DNA of 10,766 nucleotides from assembly GCA_027295975.1 (NCBI GenBank), contig JAPUJX010000075.1:1-10766 (forward strand). The letters run 5' to 3'. Position numbers and translations under genes: made by a program. Below, in pieces: positions 6,501-10,766 of this stretch. Position 1 is the first letter of the stretch. Each line of letters begins with the position of its first letter. This DNA is from Gammaproteobacteria bacterium (GTDB lineage Bacteria; Pseudomonadota; Gammaproteobacteria; Pseudomonadales; Azotimanducaceae). Below the pieces are notes generated by a model. That model made no database searches. It was given only the letters and a program-made list of their open reading frames with translations, and was not told where the DNA came from.

Positions 6501-8094
6501 TGACGACTTTATCGCACACATCCGCCATTCGACTTCTGGCGTCGGGTTGATCAGTCCACCACCTCATCACGATATATATTCCATCGAGGACATCGCCCAA
6601 CTCATTCACGATCTGAAAAACGCCAACCCTCGAGCGCGAATCAGTGTGAAACTTGGCGCGGAGGTAGGTGTTGGAACGGTGGCTGCAGGAGTCGTCAAGG
6701 CACGGGCAGATCACCTCGTCATCTGCGGTGACAACGGCGGCACGGGCGCTTCGCCACTCACCTCCATCAAACATGCCGGTATTCCGTGGGAACTCGGCAT
6801 TGCCGAGACGCATCAGACGCTGGTGATGAACAATTTGCGCTCGAGAGTCGTGCTGCAGACCGATGGCCAGCTTAAAACCGGCCGCGATGTGGCAATCGCG
6901 GCCCTGCTGGGTGCCGAGGAGTTCGGTTTCGCCACTGCGCCGCTGATAACGCTCGGCTGTATCATGATGCGCAAGTGTCATCTCAATACCTGCCCGGTGG
7001 GCATTGCGACTCAGGATCCGGCGCTTCGCGAGAAGTTTACGGGCGCGCCCGAACATGTCATCAACTACCTGTTTATGGTTGCCCATGAGCTTCGGCTGAT
7101 CATGGCGGAGCTGGGTTTTCGACGTGTTGACGAAATGGTTGGGAGGGTGGACGCATTATACGTGGAGGCGGCACTCGATCACTGGAAAGCCAAGGGACTG
7201 GATCTCTCCGAGATCCTCATGCCTGCCGAGGAGCCGGAAGAGTTTCTCGGTTCTTATGCCATGCACGACCAGGACCACGGTCTCGACCAGGCGCTGGATA
7301 ACGAACTGATAAAACTCGCCGAACCGGCATTCAAATCCGGTGAAAAAGTTTTCCATCGATTGCCAATCGTGAACACCAACCGGGTGGTCGGCGGCATGCT
7401 CTCCAACAAGGTCATTCTGGAAATGGGCCCTGGCATGTTGCCGAACGACAGTATTCACTTCAAATTCGAGGGCAGCGCTGGTCAGAGTTTCGGCTGTTGG
7501 CTGGCGAAAGGCATCACTCTCGAAGTAGAAGGAGACGCGAACGACTACGTTGCCAAAGGTCTTTCAGGTGGACGTGTGATTATCTACCCGCCGCGAGCAA
7601 GCAAATTCAAGCCGGAAGAAAACATTGTCGTCGGCAATGTTGTGCTGTACGGCGCAACGAGTGGCGAATGTTATTTTCGCGGGCTCGCCGCTGAGCGTTT
7701 TGCCGTACGTAACAGCGGCGCGCACGCCGTAATCGAAGGCGTAGGTGACCACGGCTGTGAATATATGACGGGGGGCCGGGTGGTCATTCTCGGTTCCACC
7801 GGACGCAACTTCGCAGCGGGTATGAGTGGCGGCATCGCCTACGTCTGGGACCCCAACGCCGTTCTCGCGAGTCGTTGTAACATGGGAATGGTTGCGCTGG
7901 AGGCGGTTACCAGCGAAGACGAAAGGGAGCTGAAGACACTCGTCGAAAAGCACCTGGAGTTTACCGCTTCAGGCGTCGCTAAAATGATGTTGGAACACTG
8001 GGAACGGACCCTCGGCGAGTTTGTGAAGGTGATGCCAACCGACTACAAACGCGCGCTCGATTTGCAAAAAAAAAAGGCAGTAGCCGCGGGATGA
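3523..8094 (+). CDS. gltB: Glutamate synthase large (alpha) subunit
   Basis: GltB releases ammonia from glutamine, channels it to 2-oxoglutarate, and reduces the product to glutamate with electrons passed from GltD. The length, ~1523 aa, is normal. Order of domains: a short propeptide, then the class II glutaminase domain starting at nucleophile C29 (SCGVGF), with HSRFSTNTFPSW and HNGEINT near 241-270; the central domain; the FMN/2-oxoglutarate synthase domain (about 840-1210) with GAMSFGSIS and GDNGGTGASP. The 3Fe-4S cysteines are C1146, C1152 and C1157, followed by the glycine-rich GXGXG beta-helix (about 1260-1450). The start is uncertain. ATG 3523 has a weak ACGGA 11 bases upstream; ATG 3535 is equally compatible with the family but has GAGG directly abutting it; a TTG at 3439 only adds unrelated residues. 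An A10 run (8066-8075) lies in the last 10 codons. gltD follows after 70 bp with a terminator-like hairpin between. Confidence 0.97.
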   Translation: MAVRMDKKPYTGPPGKRGLYDPANEKDSCGVGFICDIKGRASRYIIEEARNMNCCMAHRGGIGYEKNTGDGAGILTGLPDKFLRKVAARELGVELPAFREYGVGNVFLPTDETERKRCKTTLENGISSAGQQFLGWRTLPVQPETAGIGNAALAAMPHIEQLFIGAVGVVDDDFERKLYLIRKHSTHILRGDTTLTQRQQFYVCSLSTKVIIYKGMLTPSQVFPFYPDLTDPDYESHLAMVHSRFSTNTFPSWDRAQPNRFMSHNGEINTILGNINSMNSRQGTVKTPLFGEDLEKLFPIVEDDCSDSGTFDNVLEFLLMSGRKLQEAVLMMIPEAWQHHPTMDENKKAFYEYHSCLMEPWDGPASIAFTDGNYIGAVLDRNGLRPSRYYITDDHKCIMASEVGVVEVAPERIVEKGRLHPGRIFLIDFEQGRMIPDHEIKREWATAKPYKQWLDAQRLDLTDLKPNRAPRGFDPETLTNRMQAFGYTVETMQIMLQPLVMELRDPLGSMGNDAALAVMSDKPRMLYDYFKQRFAQVTNPAIDSIREEVIMALTCYIGPERNLLETTEQHAHRLRIPHPILSNEELASLKFINHRNWRACTIDITYPAGSGEAGLVAALDRICAESSQAIADNDSLIVLSDRNVGADNVPISSLLAVGAVHHHLVSTFARTRISLVLESGEAREVHHHCLLIGYGADAINPYLAFEALWHSRREGYLDEAKHIRNDNDVVVSYKKGVAKGMLKVMAKMGISTLQSYKGAQIFEAIGLADDVINRAFIGTSSRVQGVGLLVLAEEMERRHEIGYSTRAPNVAVLPNPGDFHWRRHGDTHMWDPETIADLQVAARTNSKDAYQRFSDHVNGENTRRSNLRGLLGFNKGANGSPIDLAQVEPESKIVKRFVTGAMSFGSISAEAHESLAIAMNRIGAKSNTGEGGEDPERFKPLANGDSKRSAIKQVASGRFGVTINYLTNADELQIKIVQGAKPGEGGELPAHKVDDFIAHIRHSTSGVGLISPPPHHDIYSIEDIAQLIHDLKNANPRARISVKLGAEVGVGTVAAGVVKARADHLVICGDNGGTGASPLTSIKHAGIPWELGIAETHQTLVMNNLRSRVVLQTDGQLKTGRDVAIAALLGAEEFGFATAPLITLGCIMMRKCHLNTCPVGIATQDPALREKFTGAPEHVINYLFMVAHELRLIMAELGFRRVDEMVGRVDALYVEAALDHWKAKGLDLSEILMPAEEPEEFLGSYAMHDQDHGLDQALDNELIKLAEPAFKSGEKVFHRLPIVNTNRVVGGMLSNKVILEMGPGMLPNDSIHFKFEGSAGQSFGCWLAKGITLEVEGDANDYVAKGLSGGRVIIYPPRASKFKPEENIVVGNVVLYGATSGECYFRGLAAERFAVRNSGAHAVIEGVGDHGCEYMTGGRVVILGSTGRNFAAGMSGGIAYVWDPNAVLASRCNMGMVALEAVTSEDERELKTLVEKHLEFTASGVAKMMLEHWERTLGEFVKVMPTDYKRALDLQKKKAVAAG

Positions 8095-8095
8095 T

Positions 8096-8143
8096 AAAAG
8101 GAGTCGGGTTCAATTAATTTCATTAATTCAACCCGACCCTTTT
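8096..8143 (+). terminator. Terminator-like hairpin between gltB and gltD
   Basis: The left arm 8103-8118 and right arm 8122-8137 pair over 8 plus 7 bases, separated by a single C-C mismatch (8111/8129), around a 3-nt loop (8119-8121). The stem can extend at its base, with A8102 bulged, by pairing AAAAGG (8096-8101) with CCTTTT (8138-8143). It starts two bases after the gltB stop and is followed by a T-rich run (8140-8149). With A residues on one side and T residues on the other it looks like a bidirectional intrinsic terminator. Between cotranscribed genes it would act as an attenuator or an mRNA-stabilising 3' structure for gltB. Confidence 0.85.
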
Positions 8144-8164
8144 TCTTTGAGCAGACGTTGACGT

Positions 8165-9625
8165 ATGGGTAAAACGACAGGATTCATCGAATTTGCGCGA
8201 AACAGCGCGCCATACCGCAATGTTGCCGTGCGGGTGCTCGACTTTCACGAGATTTACACCGAACACGACGTTTCCCGGCTAACGAACCAGGGTGCCCGTT
8301 GCATGGATTGTGGGGTACCTTTCTGCCAGGCGGACGATGGCTGTCCGATTCACAATCTGATCCCGGAATGGAACGATCTGGTCTATCGCGGTCATTGGAA
8401 GGAAGCCCTCGCCCGGTTGCACAAAACCAACAACTTTCCTGAATTCACCGGGCGAGTATGCCCCGCGCCCTGCGAAGGCGCATGCGTGCTGGGTATTACC
8501 GATCCTGCAGTCACGATCAAGAACATCGAGATGGCGATTGTCGACCGCGGTTTTGATGAAGGTTGGGTGAGACCGGAGCCGCCCGCAAATCGAACCGGCA
8601 GGCAGGTCGCAATCGTTGGTTCGGGGCCTGCCGGGCTCGCAGCGGCCGCACAACTCAATCAGGCCGGTCATAGGGTTACTGTCTACGAGCGTGAAGATCG
8701 TATCGGCGGGCTATTGATGTACGGCATTCCCAACATGAAGTTGGACAAAACCGGCGTAGTCGAACGCCGCCTGGACATCATGCGCAGCGAAGGTGTGATG
8801 TTCGTAACCAATGCGAACGTAGGGAACGGTGAAAACGGCACGTACGACGTCCGTTCCCTCCTCGCTGACAGCGATGCACTGCTGTTTGCAACGGGAGCCA
8901 CGGTCCCACGGGACTTACCGGTTCCAGGCAACAAGCTCAGTGGTGTGCACTTCGCGATGGATTTCCTGACTGACAACACCAGAAGCCTGTTGAATTCCGA
9001 TCTGAAAGACGGAAAGTTCACTTCCGCCAGGGATAAGGACGTTATCGTCATTGGCGGCGGCGACACCGGAACCGATTGCATCGGCACTGCGCTTCGCCAC
9101 GGTTGCAGGAGTCTCGTCAACTTCGAGCTTTTTCCTCCCCACCCCATTGATCGCGCAGGGGACAATCCCTGGCCAACCTGGCCAAAAATCTACCGCACCG
9201 AATACGGACACGAAGAATCCGCGAGTAAATTCGGCGGCGACCCGCGGGTGTTCAGTGTTTCTTCCACGGAATTCATCGGTGACGACGGCAACCTGAAGGC
9301 GGTGCGCACGGTAGACGTCGCCCTCAAAGACGGCAGGTTCGAGACAATTGCCGGCAGTGAGCGGGAGTGGCCGGCGAACCTGGTGTTTCTGGCCATGGGT
9401 TTTCTCGGTCCGGAACACGCCGTGTCGGATGCGCTCGATCTCGAATACGATGAACGCTCGAACTATCGCGCGGCATACGGCAGTTATCGGACCAGTGCTG
9501 AAAAAGTGTTCGCGGCCGGAGACTGCCGCCGCGGACAATCGCTGGTGGTCTGGGCCATCAACGAGGGGCGAGAGGCTGCCCGGGAAATTGATCGACAGCT
9601 GATGGGGTCTACCCAGCTTCCCTAG
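8165..9625 (+). CDS. gltD: Glutamate synthase small (beta) subunit
   Basis: GltD oxidises NAD(P)H on FAD and passes electrons through iron-sulfur clusters to GltB. The 486-residue protein is full length. The N-terminal domain carries two cysteine groups for the 4Fe-4S clusters (C46, C49, C54, C60 and C99, C103, C107). It is followed by the FAD-binding GSGPAG (152-157) and the conserved [15 protein letters not shown] (181-195). The NAD(P)H-binding motif is GGGDTG (297-302), then the family stretch [19 protein letters not shown] (334-352), and a second FAD contact region [16 protein letters not shown] (450-465). The ATG at 8165 matches the family N-terminus MGK.TGF; no strong Shine-Dalgarno sequence is visible. 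The gene must be expressed by readthrough of the upstream hairpin or from an unrecognised promoter in 8140-8164. Its stop is 33 bp from the stop of the convergent DamX-like gene, with no clear terminator between them. Confidence 0.97.
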   Translation: MGKTTGFIEFARNSAPYRNVAVRVLDFHEIYTEHDVSRLTNQGARCMDCGVPFCQADDGCPIHNLIPEWNDLVYRGHWKEALARLHKTNNFPEFTGRVCPAPCEGACVLGITDPAVTIKNIEMAIVDRGFDEGWVRPEPPANRTGRQVAIVGSGPAGLAAAAQLNQAGHRVTVYEREDRIGGLLMYGIPNMKLDKTGVVERRLDIMRSEGVMFVTNANVGNGENGTYDVRSLLADSDALLFATGATVPRDLPVPGNKLSGVHFAMDFLTDNTRSLLNSDLKDGKFTSARDKDVIVIGGGDTGTDCIGTALRHGCRSLVNFELFPPHPIDRAGDNPWPTWPKIYRTEYGHEESASKFGGDPRVFSVSSTEFIGDDGNLKAVRTVDVALKDGRFETIAGSEREWPANLVFLAMGFLGPEHAVSDALDLEYDERSNYRAAYGSYRTSAEKVFAAGDCRRGQSLVVWAINEGREAAREIDRQLMGSTQLP

Positions 9626-9658
9626 CGTCCTCGTCTCCGCCAAAACAACCCGACGTTC

Positions 9659-10766
9659 TCAGCGCTGTAATGCCGTGCGGATCGCATCCTGTACCTGGGC
9701 CAGCGTGCGCACCCACGGTTTTACTTCACCAACGGACGCGGGTAAACGGAGAGATTCGGCTTCGGCCTGTGTTCTAGTGGCAAACGCGCCATAGACGACT
9801 ACGTGGAGTATCTGACCGTCGCGGGATATGCGATAGGTGGCGAACTGTCGGGGGCGCTCCTGGTCCGCCAGATAGGCTTGGACGCGCTCTGCTGATGAAA
9901 AAGTAAAAAGCTGTAACGTGAAAGTGTCACCTGGTTGTGACATGAGCCAACGGGCATCCCTGTACAGAAACCCGGGAGAGGTAGGGGCCGATTCCGCTTG
10001 CGGTTTTTCTCTGATCGACCGGGGAGGATCGGGTTTCGCCGGGAGAGGTTCCCTCGAGGTTCTATCTGGAGGGTTTTCGGTACCTGGGTTACCCGGAGGA
10101 TTTTCCGGAGAGCCCGATAACTCGCTACCGTCGGCCGTTTTGGGTTTGCCTGAATCCGCGCCGGGATTGTCCGCCGATGGCTCTTCGGCAGCCGCTGAGG
10201 GCTCTTCAACAGCCGCTAAGGGCTCTTTATTAGCCGCTAAGGGCTCTTCAACAGCCGCTGAGGGCTCTTTGTTAGCCGCTGAGGGCTCTTCATTAGCCGC
10301 TGAGGGCTCTTCCAACGCCAGCGTATCGGGTTGTTCATCGAACCAGGAGAACGGGGTCTGTTGCCCGATCAGATAAGCCACGCCAATCACGACCACTAGT
10401 AGTGCCAACACCGCCCGGTGGATGACGGGAAAGCGAGAGCGTCCGACAATCAGATCACCTGATTCGAGTTTTACCAACAGGACGTCGGCTATCTGGTCAA
10501 TCCGCCCAGGCAGTCCCTTGGAGAGCCGGGTGATCTCCTTGACCTGCCGGTCTGTAAAAGGCAGCCGACCGCGGTAACTGGCTTGCTTGAAACGCCACTC
10601 CAGGTACGCCTGAACGTCCTCGGGGCTGAATCCGCTCAGGTGGATCTCGTGCCAGCCAACGTCGAAGTTTCCCGCTGCTTTTTTTATCGGCGAGAAGAAA
10701 CGTACCTCACCGAAAAACACCATCCGTATTGGACAGCGAGCGAGCAACTCCAGCAGATCATCGAAA
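9659..10766 (-). CDS. damX: DamX-like SPOR-domain protein (5' end beyond the window)
   Basis: The frame is open to the right edge, so the N-terminus is missing; the TTG at 10747 is not a real start. The visible part begins in what looks like the C-terminal portion of an ExeA/GspA-type AAA ATPase domain (MVFFGEVRFF, then FSPEDVQAYLEWRF and SKGLPGRIDQIADVLL). A single transmembrane segment follows (about 10364-10414), then a proline/glutamate/alanine-rich linker of roughly 150 residues with a heptad tandem repeat (10166-10312). A C-terminal SPOR domain (about 9668-9901) starts GDTFTLQLFTF and includes HVVVYGAFATRTQAEA and VKPWVRTLAQVQ. SPOR domains bind denuded septal glycan, so the protein should span the inner membrane with the SPOR domain in the periplasm at the division site. 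The layout fits DamX homologues that carry an ATPase domain; an ExeA-like secretion protein is the alternative. No glutamate-synthase link is implied. Confidence 0.85.
   Translation of the reverse strand, partial: FDDLLELLARCPIRMVFFGEVRFFSPIKKAAGNFDVGWHEIHLSGFSPEDVQAYLEWRFKQASYRGRLPFTDRQVKEITRLSKGLPGRIDQIADVLLVKLESGDLIVGRSRFPVIHRAVLALLVVVIGVAYLIGQQTPFSWFDEQPDTLALEEPSAANEEPSAANKEPSAAVEEPLAANKEPLAAVEEPSAAAEEPSADNPGADSGKPKTADGSELSGSPENPPGNPGTENPPDRTSREPLPAKPDPPRSIREKPQAESAPTSPGFLYRDARWLMSQPGDTFTLQLFTFSSAERVQAYLADQERPRQFATYRISRDGQILHVVVYGAFATRTQAEAESLRLPASVGEVKPWVRTLAQVQDAIRTALQR
10166..10316 (-). repeat. 21-nt tandem repeat encoding seven EPSAANE-like heptads
   Basis: About seven units of 21 nt encode heptads of the type E-P-S/L-A-A-N/V/A-E/K in the periplasmic linker of the DamX-like protein. 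Complete, in-register units start at plus positions 10191, 10212, 10233, 10254, 10275 and 10296. The 10170-10190 copy is more diverged, and a partial unit ends near 10316. Neighbouring units differ mainly in the last few bases and in a T/A position (CTGAGG versus CTAAGG). They seem to alternate in type, which suggests duplication of a 42-nt pair. Near-identity at DNA level, including silent sites, points to recent expansion, so length variation between strains is expected. Translation stays in frame through any whole-unit change. Confidence 0.9.

Noticed and set aside
10166-10316. Repeat array considered as a CRISPR
   Set aside because: The units are contiguous 21-nt direct repeats without spacers, in frame within a coding sequence.

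Overview
The window reads as an ordinary chromosomal stretch of a moderately GC-rich bacterium, most likely a gammaproteobacterium (Chromatiales-like or a relative). This is inferred from three things: a malate dehydrogenase of the ~325-residue cytosolic-like type, a bacterial two-subunit glutamate synthase, and a DamX-like protein (ATPase C-terminal part, membrane segment, SPOR domain). There is no rRNA, tRNA, insertion sequence, integrase or CRISPR array.

Layout from left to right. Positions 1-160 hold no gene I can identify. mdh (161-1138, minus) has a good ribosome binding site and a plausible promoter in a 114-bp gap. A Nudix hydrolase (1253-1693, minus) precedes it in the same direction. 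Thirty bases from the Nudix start, and divergent from it, lies a tightly coupled pair: a COG3910-type ATPase (1724-2524) and a GNAT acetyltransferase (2521-3300) that overlap by ATGA. A 222-bp leader (3301-3522), rich in small inverted repeats, separates them from gltB (about 3523-8094) and gltD (8165-9625). A strong terminator-like hairpin sits in the 70-bp gltB-gltD gap. Converging on gltD with only 33 bp between the stops is the 3' part of a DamX-like gene (9659-10766, minus). It is cut by the window edge and carries a seven-copy heptapeptide repeat.

Functionally, most of the window is central metabolism. Malate dehydrogenase serves the TCA cycle. GltBD takes 2-oxoglutarate from that cycle and glutamine from glutamine synthetase to make glutamate. 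The DamX-like protein belongs to the cell-division and septal-peptidoglycan machinery and is unrelated to nitrogen assimilation. The Nudix/ATPase/GNAT trio is the accessory part, and its role cannot be read from sequence.

I see no convincing new multi-gene system. The points most worth a second look are the intra-operon hairpin between gltB and gltD, the structured region upstream of gltB, the coupled ATPase-GNAT pair with its almost absent divergent intergenic space, and the expanding 21-nt repeat in the DamX-like gene.
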